NCBI RefSeq assembly: GCF_051020955.1
Contig: NW_027476286.1
Location: 186,001-250,000 of the forward strand
Length of the DNA: 64,000 nt
Direction of reading: 5' to 3'
From: Megalopta genalis
Taxonomy: Eukaryota > Arthropoda > Insecta > Hymenoptera > Halictidae
The translations under genes were made by a program, and so were the position numbers. Numbering within the stretch: position 1 is the first letter of the stretch; each line of letters opens with the position of its first letter. Of the stretch, positions 11,284 through 25,480 are shown piece after piece. The notes below the pieces were generated by a model. That model did no database searches. It saw only the letters and a program-made list of their open reading frames with translations, and was not told the origin of the DNA.

Positions 11284-14200
11284 TCGCATTGATTTGAAGC
11301 TAAATCATGTGTCTCGCATGGATTTTAAGCTAACTCGTTTTTTCAGCCTCCATTTGCAGCTATTTCATGTACATCACAAGTATTTGAAGCTAAATCATTT
11401 GCTCCGGATGGATTTGAAGCTACGCCTTCTACTTCGCATTGATTTGAAGCTAAGTCATGTATTTCGCATGGATCTGAAGCTAACACGTTTGTTTCGCTTG
11501 CATTTGAAGCTACATCACTTATATTCGCATGGATTTGAAGCTAAGCCTTCTACTTCGCATTGATTTGAAGCTAAATCATGTGTATCGCGTGGATTTTGAA
11601 GCTAACTCGTTTGATTAGTCTGCATTTGAAGCTATATCACTTATACCCCAAGTGTTTGAAGCTAAATCATTTGTTTCGCATTGATTTGAAGCTAAACCTT
11701 CTACATCGCATTGATTTGCAGCTAAATAATGTGTTTCGCATGGATTTGAAGCTAAACTATCTACATCCCATGGATTTGAAGCTAATTCGTTCGTTTCGCC
11801 TGTATTTGTAGCTAAATAATGTATATCACAAGTATTTGTAGCTAAACTGTTTGTTTCGCATGGATTTGAAGCTAAGCCTTCTACTTCGCATTGATTTGGA
11901 GCCAAATCATTTGTTTCGCATGGAATTGAAGCTACCTCGTTTGTTCCTCCAGCTTTTGTAGCAATAGCACTTACATCGCAAGTATTTGAAGCTAAATCAT
12001 ATGTGTTGCATGTTTTTAAGCTGAAGCTTCTACATCGCATTGATTTGAAGCTAAATCTTGTGTATCGAATGGATTTGAAGCTAAACCTTCTACATCGCAT
12101 TGATTTGCAGCTAAATCATGTGTTTCGCATGGATTTGAAGCTAACTACTTTTTTTCGCATGCAGTTGAATCTAAATCATGTTTATCACAAGTATCTGAAG
12201 CTAAATCATTTGTTTCGCATGAATTTGAAGCCAAGCCTTCTACTTCGAATTGATTTGAAGCTGAAATATGTGTTTCGCATGAATTTGAAGCTAACTCGTT
12301 TGTTTCGCATGCAGTTGAAGCTGAATCATGTCTTTCACAAGTATTTGAAGATGAACAATTTGAATCGCATGGATTTGAACCTGAGCCTTCTACTTCGCAC
12401 TGTTTTGCAGCTAAATAATGTGTTTCGCATGGATTTGAAGCTAAACTATCTACATCCCGTGGATTTGAAGCTAACTCGTTCGTTTCGCCTGTATTTGTAG
12501 CTAAGTAATGTATATCATAAGTATTTGTAGCTAAACCGTTTGTTTCGCATGGATTTGAAGCTAAGCCTTCTACTTCGCATTGATTTGAAGCCAAATCATT
12601 TGTTTCGCATGGAATTGAAGCTACCTCGTTTGTTCCGCCAGCTTTTGTAGCAATAGCACTTATATCGCAAGTATTTGAAGCTAAATCATATCTGTCGCAT
12701 GTTTTTAAGCTGAAGCTTCTACATCGCATTGATTTTAAGCTAAATCTTGTGTATCGAATGGATTTGAATCTAAGCCTTGTCCTTCCAATTAATTTGAAGC
12801 TAAATCATGTCTTTCGTATGGATTTGAAGCTAAACCTTCTACATCGCATTGATGTGACGCTAAATCGTGTGTTCCGCATGGATTTGAAGCTAACTCGTTC
12901 GTTTCGCCTGCAGTTGAATCTACATCACTTATATCGCAAGTATTTGAAGCTAAATCATGTGTATCGCGTGGATTTTGAAGCTAATTCGTTTGATTAGTCT
13001 GCATTTGAAGCTATATCACTTATACCCCAAGTGTTTGAAGCTAAATCATTTGTTTCGCATGAATTTGAAGCTAACCCTTCTACATCGCATTGATTTGCAG
13101 CTAAATCATGTGTTTAGCATGGATTTGAAGCTAACTAGTTCGTTGCGCATGCAGTTAAATCTAAATAACGTATATCACAAGTATTTGAAGCTAAACCATT
13201 TGTTTCGCATGGATTTGAAGCTAAGCCATCTACTTCACATTAAGTGGAAACCAAATCACGTGTTTTGCATGGATTTGAAGCTAAACCTTCTACATCGCAT
13301 TGATTTGAAGCTAAATCATGTGTTTCGCATGGATTTGAAGCTAACTCGTTTGATTAGTCTGCATTTGAAGCTATATCACTTATACCCCAAGTGTTTGAAG
13401 CTAAATCATTTGTTTCGCATTGATTTGAAGCTAAACCTTCTACATAGGCATTGATTTGCAGCTAAATAATGTGTTTCGCATGGATTTGAAGCTAAACTAT
13501 CTACATCCCATGGATTTGAAGCTAATTCGTTCGTTTCGCCTGTATTTGTAGCTAAATAATGTATATCACAAGTATTTGTAGCTAAACCGTTTGTTTCGCA
13601 TGGATTTGAAGCTAAGCCTTCTACTTCGCATTAATTTGGAGCCAAATCATTTGTTTCGCATGGAATTGAAGCTACCTCGTTTGTTCCTCCAGCTTTTGTA
13701 GCAATAGCACTTACATCGCAAGTATTTGAAGCTAAATCATATGTGTTGCATGTTTTTAAGCTGAAGCTTCTACATCGCATTGATTTGAAGCTAAATCTTG
13801 TGTATCGAATGGATTTGAAGCTAAACCTTCTACATCGCATTGATTTGCAGCTAAATCATGTGTTTCGCATGGATTTGAAGCTAACTACTTTTTTTCGCAT
13901 GCAGTTGAATCTAAATCATGTTTATCACAAGTATCTGAAGCTAAATCATTTGTTTCGCATGAATTTGAAGCCAAGCCTTCTACTTCGAATTGATTTGAAG
14001 CTAAAATATGTGTTTCACATGAATTTGAAGCTAACTCGTTTTTTCAGCCTCCATTTGCAGCTATTTCATGTACATCACAAGTATTTGAAGCTAAATCATT
14101 TGCTCCGGATGGATTTGAAGCTACGCCTTCTACTTCGCATTGATTTGAAGCTAAGTCATGTATTTCGCATGGATCTGAAGCTAACACGTTTGTTTCGCTT

Positions 14201-17200
14201 GCATTTGAAGCTACATCACTTATATTCGCATGGATTTGAAGCTAAGCCTTCTACTTCGCATTGATTTGTAGCTAAATCATGTGTATCGCGTGGATTTTGA
14301 AGCTAACTCGTTTGATTAGTCTGCATTTGAAGCTATATCACTTATATCCCAAGTGTTTGAAGCTAAATCATTTGTTTCGCATTGATTTGAAGCTAAACCT
14401 TCTACATCGCATTGATTTGCAGCTAAATAATGTGTTTCGCATGGATTTGAAGCTAAACTATCCACATCCCATGGATTTGAAGCTAATTCGTTCGTTTCGC
14501 CTGTATTTGTAGCTAAATAATGTATATCACAAGTATTTGTAGCTAAACCGTTTGTTTCGCATGGATTTGAAGCTAAGCCTTCTACTTCGCATTGATTTGG
14601 AGCCAAATCATTTGTTTCGCATGGAATTGAAGCTACCTCGTTTGTTCCTCCAGCTTTTGTAGCAATAGCACTTACATCGCAAGTATTTGAAGCTAAATCA
14701 TATGTGTTGCATGTTTTTAAGCTGAAGCTTCTACATCGCATTGATTTGAAGCTAAATCTTGTGTATCGAATGGATTTGAAGCTAAACCTTCTACATCGCA
14801 TTGATTTGCAGCTAAATCATGTGTTTCGCATGGATTTGAAGCTAACTACTTTTTTTCGCATGCAGTTGAATCTAAATCATGTTTATCACAAGTATCTGAA
14901 GCTAAATCATTTGTTTCGCATGAATTTGAAGCCAAGCCTTCTACTTCGAATTGATTTGAAGCTAAAATATGTGTTTCACATGAATTTGAAGCTAACTCGT
15001 TTTTTCAGCCTCCATTTGCAGCTATTTCATGTACATCACAAGTATTTGAAGCTAAATCATTTGCTCCGGATGGATTTGAAGCTACGCCTTCTACTTCGCA
15101 TTGATTTGAAGCTAAGTCATGTATTTCGCATGGATCTGAAGCTAACACGTTTGTTTCGCTTGCATTTGAAGCTACATCACTTATATTCGCATGGATTTGA
15201 AGCTAAGCCTTCTACTTCGCATTGATTTGTAGCTAAATCATGTGTATCGCGTGGATTTTGAAGCTAACTCGTTTGATTAGTCTGCATTTGAAGCTATATC
15301 ACTTATACCCCAAGTGTTTGAAGCTAAATCATTTGTTTCGCATTGATTTGAAGCTAAACCTTCTACATCGCATTGATTTGCAGCTAAATAATGTGTTTCG
15401 CATGGATTTGAAGCTAAACTATCTACATCCCATGGATTTGAAGCTAATTCGTTCGTTTCGCCTGTATTAGTAGCTAAATAATGTATATCACAAGTATTTG
15501 TAGCTAAACCGTTTGTTTCGCATGGATTTGAAGCTAAGCCTTCTACTTCGCATTGATTTGGAGCCAAATCATTTGTTTCGCATGGAATTGAAGCTACCTC
15601 GTTTGTTCCTCCAGCTTTTGTAGCAATAGCACTTACATCGCAAGTATTTGAAGCTAAATCATATGTGTTGCATGTTTTTAAGCTGAAGCTTCTACATCGC
15701 ATTGATTTGAAGCTAAATCTTGTGTATCGAATGGATTTGAAGCTAAACCTTCTACATCGCATTGATTTGCAGCTAAATCATGTGTTTCGCATGGATTTGA
15801 AGCTAACTACTTTTTTTCGCATGCAGTTGAATCTAAATCATGTTTATCACAAGTATCTGAAGCTAAATCATTTGTTTCGCATGAATTTGAAGCCAAGCCT
15901 TCTACTTCGAATTGATTTGAAGCTAAAATATGTGTTTCGCATGAATTTGAAGCTAACTCGTTTGTTTCGCATGCAGTTGAAGCTGAATCATGTCTTTCAC
16001 AAGTATTTGAAGATGAACAATTTGAATCGCATGGATTTGAACCTGAGCCTTCTACTTCGCACTGTTTTGCAGCTAAATAATGTGTTTCGCATGGATTTGA
16101 AGCTAAACTATCTACATCCCGTGGATTTGAAGCTAACTCGTTCGTTTCGCCTGTATTTGTAGCTAAATAATGTATATCACAAGTATTTGTAGCTAAACCG
16201 TTTGTTTCGCATGGATTTGAAGCTAAGCCTTCTACTTCGCATTGATTTGAAGCCAAATCATTTGTTTCGCATGGAATTGAAGCTACCTCGTTTGTTCCGC
16301 CAGCTTTTGTAGCAATAGCACTTATATCGCAAGTATTTGAAGCTAAATCATATGTGTCGCATGTTTTTAAGCTGAAGCTTCTACATCGCATTGATTTTAA
16401 GCTAAATCTTGTGTATCGAATGGATTTGAATCTAAGCCTTGTCCTTCCAATTAATTTGAAGCTAAATCATGTCTTTCGTATGGATTTGAAGCTAAACCTT
16501 CTACATCGCATTGATGTGACGCTAAATCGTGTGTTCCGCATGGATTTGAAGCTAACTCGTTCGTTTCGCCTGCAGTTGAATCTACATCACTTATATCGCA
16601 AGTATTTGAAGCTAAATCATGTGTATCGCGTGGATTTTGAAGCTAATTCGTTTGATTAGTCTGCATTTGAAGCTATATCACTTATACCCCAAGTGTTTGA
16701 AGCTAAATCATTTGTTTCGCATGAATTTGAAGCTAACCCTTCTACATCGCATTGATTTGCAGCTAAATCATGTGTTTAGCATGGATTTGAAGCTAACTAG
16801 TTCGTTGCGCATGCAGTTAAATCTAAATAACGTATATCACAAGTATTTGAAGCTAAACCATTTGTTTCGCATGGATTTGAAGCTAAGCCATCTACTTCAC
16901 ATTAAGTGGAAACCAAATCACGTGTTTTGCATGGATTTGAAGCTAAACCTTCTACATCGCATTGATTTGAAGCTAAATCATGTGTTTCGCATGGATTTGA
17001 AGCTAACTCGTTTGATTAGTCTGCATTTGAAGCTATATCACTTATACCCCAAGTGTTTGAAGCTAAATCATTTGTTTCGCATTGATTTGAAGCTAAACCT
17101 TCTACATAGGCATTGATTTGCAGCTAAATAATGTGTTTCGCATGGATTTGAAGCTAAACTATCTACATCCCATGGATTTGAAGCTAATTCGTTCGTTTCG

Positions 17201-17496
17201 CCTGTATTTGTAGCTAAATAATGTATATCACAAGTATTTGTAGCTAAACCGTTTGTTTCGCATGGATTTGAAGCTAAGCCTTCTACTTCGCATTAATTTG
17301 GAGCCAAATCATTTGTTTCGCATGGAATTGAAGCTACCTCGTTTGTTCCTCCAGCTTTTGTAGCAATAGCACTTACATCGCAAGTATTTGAAGCTAAATC
17401 ATATGTGTTGCATGTTTTTAAGCTGAAGCTTCTACATCGCATTGATTTGAAGCTAAATCTTGTGTATCGAATGGATTTGAAGCTAAACCTTCTACA
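11284..17496. repeat. 6,213-bp tandem duplication, copy 2
   Basis: This is near-identical to 5071-11283. It shares the variant ATCATAAGT (about 12512) with the third copy at about 20650 but not with copy 1, which suggests copies 2 and 3 have the more recent common source. All sub-unit boundaries, the 29-bp short units and the AGGCATTG insertion units are retained at matching positions. Confidence 0.9.
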
Positions 17497-18690
17497 TCGC
17501 ATTGATTTGCAGCTAAATCATGTGTTTCGCATGGATTTGAAGCTAACTACTTTTTTTCGCATGCAGTTGAATCTAAATCATGTTTATCACAAGTATCTGA
17601 AGCTAAATCATTTGTTTCGCATGAATTTGAAGCCAAGCCTTCTACTTCGAATTGATTTGAAGCTAAAATATGTGTTTCACATGAATTTGAAGCTAACTCG
17701 TTTTTTCAGCCTCCATTTGCAGCTATTTCATGTACATCACAAGTATTTGAAGCTAAATCATTTGCTCCGGATGGATTTGAAGCTACGCCTTCTACTTCGC
17801 ATTGATTTGAAGCTAAGTCATGTATTTCGCATGGATCTGAAGCTAACACGTTTGTTTCGCTTGCATTTGAAGCTACATCACTTATATTCGCATGGATTTG
17901 AAGCTAAGCCTTCTACTTCGCATTGATTTGTAGCTAAATCATGTGTATCGCGTGGATTTTGAAGCTAACTCGTTTGATTAGTCTGCATTTGAAGCTATAT
18001 CACTTATACCCCAAGTGTTTGAAGCTAAATCATTTGTTTCGCATTGATTTGAAGCTAAACCTTCTACATCGCATTGATTTGCAGCTAAATAATGTGTTTC
18101 GCATGGATTTGAAGCTAAACTATCTACATCCCATGGATTTGAAGCTAATTCGTTCGTTTCGCCTGTATTTGTAGCTAAATAATGTATATCACAAGTATTT
18201 GTAGCTAAACCGTTTGTTTCGCATGGATTTGAAGCTAAGCCTTCTACTTCGCATTGATTTGAAGCCAAATCATTTGTTTCGCATGGAATTGAAGCTACCT
18301 CGTTTGTTCCGCCAGCTTTTGTAGCAATAGCACTTATATCGCAAGTATTTGAAGCTAAATCATATGTGTCGCATGTTTTTAAGCTGAAGCTTCTACATCG
18401 CATTGATTTTAAGCTAAATCTTGTGTATCGAATGGATTTGAATCTAAGCCTTGTCCTTCCAATTAATTTGAAGCTAAATCATGTCTTTCGTATGGATTTG
18501 AAGCTAAACCTTCTACATCGCATTGATGTGACGCTAAATCGTGTGTTTCGCATGGATTTGAAGCTAACTCGTTCGTTTCGCCTGCAGTTGAATCTACATC
18601 ACTTATATCGCAAGTATTTGAAGCTAAATCATGTGTATCGCGTGGATTTTGAAGCTAATTCGTTTGATTAGTCTGCATTTGAAGCTAATT
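17497..18690. repeat. Chimeric linker between duplicated blocks
   Basis: Bases 17497-18230 follow the 961-bp sub-unit type seen at 8066 and 14279. From about 18240 the sequence switches to the type seen at 10020-10400 (18366 corresponds to 10141). After 18631 it switches again to the type seen at 4313. It ends in an extra single-unit duplication at about 18661-18690. The switches fall inside units and leave the 30-bp spacing intact, as expected for exchange within the array. Confidence 0.75.
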
Positions 18691-18720
18691 CGTTTGATTA
18701 GTCTGCATTTGAAGCTATAT
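18661..18720. repeat. Single-unit (30-bp) perfect tandem duplication
   Basis: A unit containing AATTCGTTTGATTAGTCTGC occurs twice in succession here, while the paralogous places (4343, 6774, 10436) have it once. It is the smallest and probably one of the youngest expansion events in the window. Confidence 0.85.
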
Positions 18721-21700
18721 CACTTATACCCCAAGTGTTTGAAGCTAAATCATTTGTTTCGCATGAATTTGAAGCTAACCCTTCTACATCGCATTGATTT
18801 GCAGCTAAATCATGTGTTTAGCATGGATTTGAAGCTAACTAGTTCGTTGCGCATGCAGTTAAATCTAAATAACGTATATCACAAGTATTTGAAGCTAAAC
18901 CATTTGTTTCGCATGGATTTGAAGCTAAGCCATCTACTTCACATTAAGTGGAAACCAAATCACGTGTTTTGCATGGATTTGAAGCTAAACCTTCTACAGC
19001 GCATTGATTTGAAACTAAATCATGTGTTTCGCATGGATTTGAAGCTAACTCGTTTGTTTCTCAGGCAGTTGTATCTAAAAAATGTATATAACAAGTATTT
19101 GTAGCTAAACCATTTGTTTCGCATGGATTTGAAGCTAAGCCTTCTACTTCGCATTGATTTGAAGCTAAATCATTTGTTTCGCATGGAATTGAAGCTACCT
19201 CGTTTGTTCCTCCAGCTTTTGAAGCTATAGCACTTATATCGCAAGTATTTGAAGCTAAATCATATGTGTCGCATGGATTTGAAGCTGAACCTTCTACATC
19301 GCATTGATTTTAAGATAACTCTTGTGTATCGCATGGATTTGAAGCTAAACCTTCTGCATCGCAAGTATTTGAAGCTAAATCATTTGTTTCGCGTGGATTT
19401 GAAGAAAAACCTTCTACATCGCATTGATTTGAAGCTAAATCATGTGTCTCGCATGGATTTGAAGCTAACTCGTTTTCTCAGCCTCCATTTGCAGCTATTT
19501 CATGTACATCACAAGTATTTGAAGCTAAATCATTTGCTCCGGATGGATTTGAAGCTACGCCTTCTACTTCGCATTGATTTGAAGCTAAGTCATGTATTTC
19601 GCATGGATCTGAAGCTAACACGTTTGTTTCGCTTGCATTTGAAGCTACATCACTTATATTCGCATGGATTTGAAGCTAAGCCTTCTACTTCGCATTGATT
19701 TGAAGCTAAATCATGTGTATCGCGTGGATTTTGAAGCTAACTCGTTTGATTAGTCTGCATTTGAAGCTATATCACTTATACCCCAAGTGTTTGAAGCTAA
19801 ATCATTTGTTTCGCATTGATTTGAAGCTAAACCTTCTACATCGCATTGATTTGCAGCTAAATAATGTGTTTCGCATGGATTTGAAGCTAAACTATCTACA
19901 TCCCGTGGATTTGAAGCTAACTCGTTCGTTTCGCCTGTATTTGTAGCTAAATAATGTATATCACAAGTATTTGTAGCTAAACTGTTTGTTTCGCATGGAT
20001 TTGAAGCTAAGCCTTCTACTTCGCATTGATTTGGAGCCAAATCATTTGTTTCGCATGGAATTGAAGCTACCTCGTTTGTTCCTCCAGCTTTTGTAGCAAT
20101 AGCACTTACATCGCAAGTATTTGAAGCTAAATCATATGTGTTGCATGTTTTTAAGCTGAAGCTTCTACATCGCATTGATTTGAAGCTAAATCTTGTGTAT
20201 CGAATGGATTTGAAGCTAAACCTTCTACATCGCATTGATTTGCAGCTAAATCATGTGTTTCGCATGGATTTGAAGCTAACTACTTTTTTTCGCATGCAGT
20301 TGAATCTAAATCATGTTTATCACAAGTATCTGAAGCTAAATCATTTGTTTCGCATGAATTTGAAGCCAAGCCTTCTACTTCGAATTGATTTGAAGCTGAA
20401 ATATGTGTTTCGCATGAATTTGAAGCTAACTCGTTTGTTTCGCATGCAGTTGAAGCTGAATCATGTCTTTCACAAGTATTTGAAGATGAACAATTTGAAT
20501 CGCATGGATTTGAACCTGAGCCTTCTACTTCGCACTGTTTTGCAGCTAAATAATGTGTTTCGCATGGATTTGAAGCTAAACTATCTACATCCCGTGGATT
20601 TGAAGCTAACTCGTTCGTTTCGCCTGTATTTGTAGCTAAGTAATGTATATCATAAGTATTTGTAGCTAAACCGTTTGTTTCGCATGGATTTGAAGCTAAG
20701 CCTTCTACTTCGCATTGATTTGAAGCCAAATCATTTGTTTCGCATGGAATTGAAGCTACCTCGTTTGTTCCGCCAGCTTTTGTAGCAATAGCACTTATAT
20801 CGCAAGTATTTGAAGCTAAATCATATCTGTCGCATGTTTTTAAGCTGAAGCTTCTACATCGCATTGATTTTAAGCTAAATCTTGTGTATCGAATGGATTT
20901 GAATCTAAGCCTTGTCCTTCCAATTAATTTGAAGCTAAATCATGTCTTTCGTATGGATTTGAAGCTAAACCTTCTACATCGCATTGATGTGACGCTAAAT
21001 CGTGTGTTCCGCATGGATTTGAAGCTAACTCGTTCGTTTCGCCTGCAGTTGAATCTACATCACTTATATCGCAAGTATTTGAAGCTAAATCATGTGTATC
21101 GCGTGGATTTTGAAGCTAATTCGTTTGATTAGTCTGCATTTGAAGCTATATCACTTATACCCCAAGTGTTTGAAGCTAAATCATTTGTTTCGCATGAATT
21201 TGAAGCTAACCCTTCTACATCGCATTGATTTGCAGCTAAATCATGTGTTTAGCATGGATTTGAAGCTAACTAGTTCGTTGCGCATGCAGTTAAATCTAAA
21301 TAACGTATATCACAAGTATTTGAAGCTAAACCATTTGTTTCGCATGGATTTGAAGCTAAGCCATCTACTTCACATTAAGTGGAAACCAAATCACGTGTTT
21401 TGCATGGATTTGAAGCTAAACCTTCTACATCGCATTGATTTGAAGCTAAATCATGTGTTTCGCATGGATTTGAAGCTAACTCGTTTGATTAGTCTGCATT
21501 TGAAGCTATATCACTTATACCCCAAGTGTTTGAAGCTAAATCATTTGTTTCGCATTGATTTGAAGCTAAACCTTCTACATAGGCATTGATTTGCAGCTAA
21601 ATAATGTGTTTCGCATGGATTTGAAGCTAAACTATCTACATCCCATGGATTTGAAGCTAATTCGTTCGTTTCGCCTGTATTTGTAGCTAAATAATGTATA

Positions 21701-24700
21701 TCACAAGTATTTGTAGCTAAACCGTTTGTTTCGCATGGATTTGAAGCTAAGCCTTCTACTTCGCATTAATTTGGAGCCAAATCATTTGTTTCGCATGGAA
21801 TTGAAGCTACCTCGTTTGTTCCTCCAGCTTTTGTAGCAATAGCACTTACATCGCAAGTATTTGAAGCTAAATCATATGTGTTGCATGTTTTTAAGCTGAA
21901 GCTTCTACATCGCATTGATTTGAAGCTAAATCTTGTGTATCGAATGGATTTGAAGCTAAACCTTCTACATCGCATTGATTTGCAGCTAAATCATGTGTTT
22001 CGCATGGATTTGAAGCTAACTACTTTTTTTCGCATGCAGTTGAATCTAAATCATGTTTATCACAAGTATCTGAAGCTAAATCATTTGTTTCGCATGAATT
22101 TGAAGCCAAGCCTTCTACTTCGAATTGATTTGAAGCTAAAATATGTGTTTCACATGAATTTGAAGCTAACTCGTTTTTTCAGCCTCCATTTGCAGCTATT
22201 TCATGTACATCACAAGTATTTGAAGCTAAATCATTTGCTCCGGATGGATTTGAAGCTACGCCTTCTACTTCGCATTGATTTGAAGCTAAGTCATGTATTT
22301 CGCATGGATCTGAAGCTAACACGTTTGTTTCGCTTGCATTTGAAGCTACATCACTTATATTCGCATGGATTTGAAGCTAAGCCTTCTACTTCGCATTGAT
22401 TTGTAGCTAAATCATGTGTATCGCGTGGATTTTGAAGCTAACTCGTTTGATTAGTCTGCATTTGAAGCTATATCACTTATATCCCAAGTGTTTGAAGCTA
22501 AATCATTTGTTTCGCATTGATTTGAAGCTAAACCTTCTACATCGCATTGATTTGCAGCTAAATAATGTGTTTCGCATGGATTTGAAGCTAAACTATCCAC
22601 ATCCCATGGATTTGAAGCTAATTCGTTCGTTTCGCCTGTATTTGTAGCTAAATAATGTATATCACAAGTATTTGTAGCTAAACCGTTTGTTTCGCATGGA
22701 TTTGAAGCTAAGCCTTCTACTTCGCATTGATTTGGAGCCAAATCATTTGTTTCGCATGGAATTGAAGCTACCTCGTTTGTTCCTCCAGCTTTTGTAGCAA
22801 TAGCACTTACATCGCAAGTATTTGAAGCTAAATCATATGTGTTGCATGTTTTTAAGCTGAAGCTTCTACATCGCATTGATTTGAAGCTAAATCTTGTGTA
22901 TCGAATGGATTTGAAGCTAAACCTTCTACATCGCATTGATTTGCAGCTAAATCATGTGTTTCGCATGGATTTGAAGCTAACTACTTTTTTTCGCATGCAG
23001 TTGAATCTAAATCATGTTTATCACAAGTATCTGAAGCTAAATCATTTGTTTCGCATGAATTTGAAGCCAAGCCTTCTACTTCGAATTGATTTGAAGCTAA
23101 AATATGTGTTTCACATGAATTTGAAGCTAACTCGTTTTTTCAGCCTCCATTTGCAGCTATTTCATGTACATCACAAGTATTTGAAGCTAAATCATTTGCT
23201 CCGGATGGATTTGAAGCTACGCCTTCTACTTCGCATTGATTTGAAGCTAAGTCATGTATTTCGCATGGATCTGAAGCTAACACGTTTGTTTCGCTTGCAT
23301 TTGAAGCTACATCACTTATATTCGCATGGATTTGAAGCTAAGCCTTCTACTTCGCATTGATTTGTAGCTAAATCATGTGTATCGCGTGGATTTTGAAGCT
23401 AACTCGTTTGATTAGTCTGCATTTGAAGCTATATCACTTATACCCCAAGTGTTTGAAGCTAAATCATTTGTTTCGCATTGATTTGAAGCTAAACCTTCTA
23501 CATCGCATTGATTTGCAGCTAAATAATGTGTTTCGCATGGATTTGAAGCTAAACTATCTACATCCCATGGATTTGAAGCTAATTCGTTCGTTTCGCCTGT
23601 ATTAGTAGCTAAATAATGTATATCACAAGTATTTGTAGCTAAACCGTTTGTTTCGCATGGATTTGAAGCTAAGCCTTCTACTTCGCATTGATTTGGAGCC
23701 AAATCATTTGTTTCGCATGGAATTGAAGCTACCTCGTTTGTTCCTCCAGCTTTTGTAGCAATAGCACTTACATCGCAAGTATTTGAAGCTAAATCATATG
23801 TGTTGCATGTTTTTAAGCTGAAGCTTCTACATCGCATTGATTTGAAGCTAAATCTTGTGTATCGAATGGATTTGAAGCTAAACCTTCTACATCGCATTGA
23901 TTTGCAGCTAAATCATGTGTTTCGCATGGATTTGAAGCTAACTACTTTTTTTCGCATGCAGTTGAATCTAAATCATGTTTATCACAAGTATCTGAAGCTA
24001 AATCATTTGTTTCGCATGAATTTGAAGCCAAGCCTTCTACTTCGAATTGATTTGAAGCTAAAATATGTGTTTCGCATGAATTTGAAGCTAACTCGTTTGT
24101 TTCGCATGCAGTTGAAGCTGAATCATGTCTTTCACAAGTATTTGAAGATGAACAATTTGAATCGCATGGATTTGAACCTGAGCCTTCTACTTCGCACTGT
24201 TTTGCAGCTAAATAATGTGTTTCGCATGGATTTGAAGCTAAACTATCTACATCCCGTGGATTTGAAGCTAACTCGTTCGTTTCGCCTGTATTTGTAGCTA
24301 AATAATGTATATCACAAGTATTTGTAGCTAAACCGTTTGTTTCGCATGGATTTGAAGCTAAGCCTTCTACTTCGCATTGATTTGAAGCCAAATCATTTGT
24401 TTCGCATGGAATTGAAGCTACCTCGTTTGTTCCGCCAGCTTTTGTAGCAATAGCACTTATATCGCAAGTATTTGAAGCTAAATCATATGTGTCGCATGTT
24501 TTTAAGCTGAAGCTTCTACATCGCATTGATTTTAAGCTAAATCTTGTGTATCGAATGGATTTGAATCTAAGCCTTGTCCTTCCAATTAATTTGAAGCTAA
24601 ATCATGTCTTTCGTATGGATTTGAAGCTAAACCTTCTACATCGCATTGATGTGACGCTAAATCGTGTGTTCCGCATGGATTTGAAGCTAACTCGTTCGTT

Positions 24701-25480
24701 TCGCCTGCAGTTGAATCTACATCACTTATATCGCAAGTATTTGAAGCTAAATCATGTGTATCGCGTGGATTTTGAAGCTAATTCGTTTGATTAGTCTGCA
24801 TTTGAAGCTATATCACTTATACCCCAAGTGTTTGAAGCTAAATCATTTGTTTCGCATGAATTTGAAGCTAACCCTTCTACATCGCATTGATTTGCAGCTA
24901 AATCATGTGTTTAGCATGGATTTGAAGCTAACTAGTTCGTTGCGCATGCAGTTAAATCTAAATAACGTATATCACAAGTATTTGAAGCTAAACCATTTGT
25001 TTCGCATGGATTTGAAGCTAAGCCATCTACTTCACATTAAGTGGAAACCAAATCACGTGTTTTGCATGGATTTGAAGCTAAACCTTCTACATCGCATTGA
25101 TTTGAAGCTAAATCATGTGTTTCGCATGGATTTGAAGCTAACTCGTTTGATTAGTCTGCATTTGAAGCTATATCACATATACCCCAAGTGTTTGAAGCTA
25201 AATCATTTGTTTCGCATTGATTTGAAGCTAAACCTTCTACATAGGCATTGATTTGCAGCTAAATAATGTGTTTCGCATGGATTTGAAGCTAAACTATCTA
25301 CATCCCATGGATTTGAAGCTAATTCGTTCGTTTCGCCTGTATTTGTAGCTAAATAATGTATATCACAAGTATTTGTAGCTAAACCGTTTGTTTCGCATGG
25401 ATTTGAAGCTAAGCCTTCTACTTCGCATTAATTTGGAGCCAAATCATTTGTTTCGCATGGAATTGAAGCTACCTCGTTTC
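18691..25480. repeat. Third near-identical copy of the left block
   Basis: This segment matches 4343-11132 at a constant offset of 14,348 bp, and from about 19713 it matches 11578-17345 at an offset of 8,135. The match stops sharply at 25480, where CTCGTTTC replaces CTCGTTTG, and the following sequence belongs to the older array. Private differences are few, such as ATCACATATA at about 25172 where other copies read ATCACTTATA, and CGTTTTCTCAGCC at about 19470 where other copies read CGTTTTTTCAGCC. The near-identity over almost 7 kb points to recent amplification or gene conversion. Confidence 0.88.
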
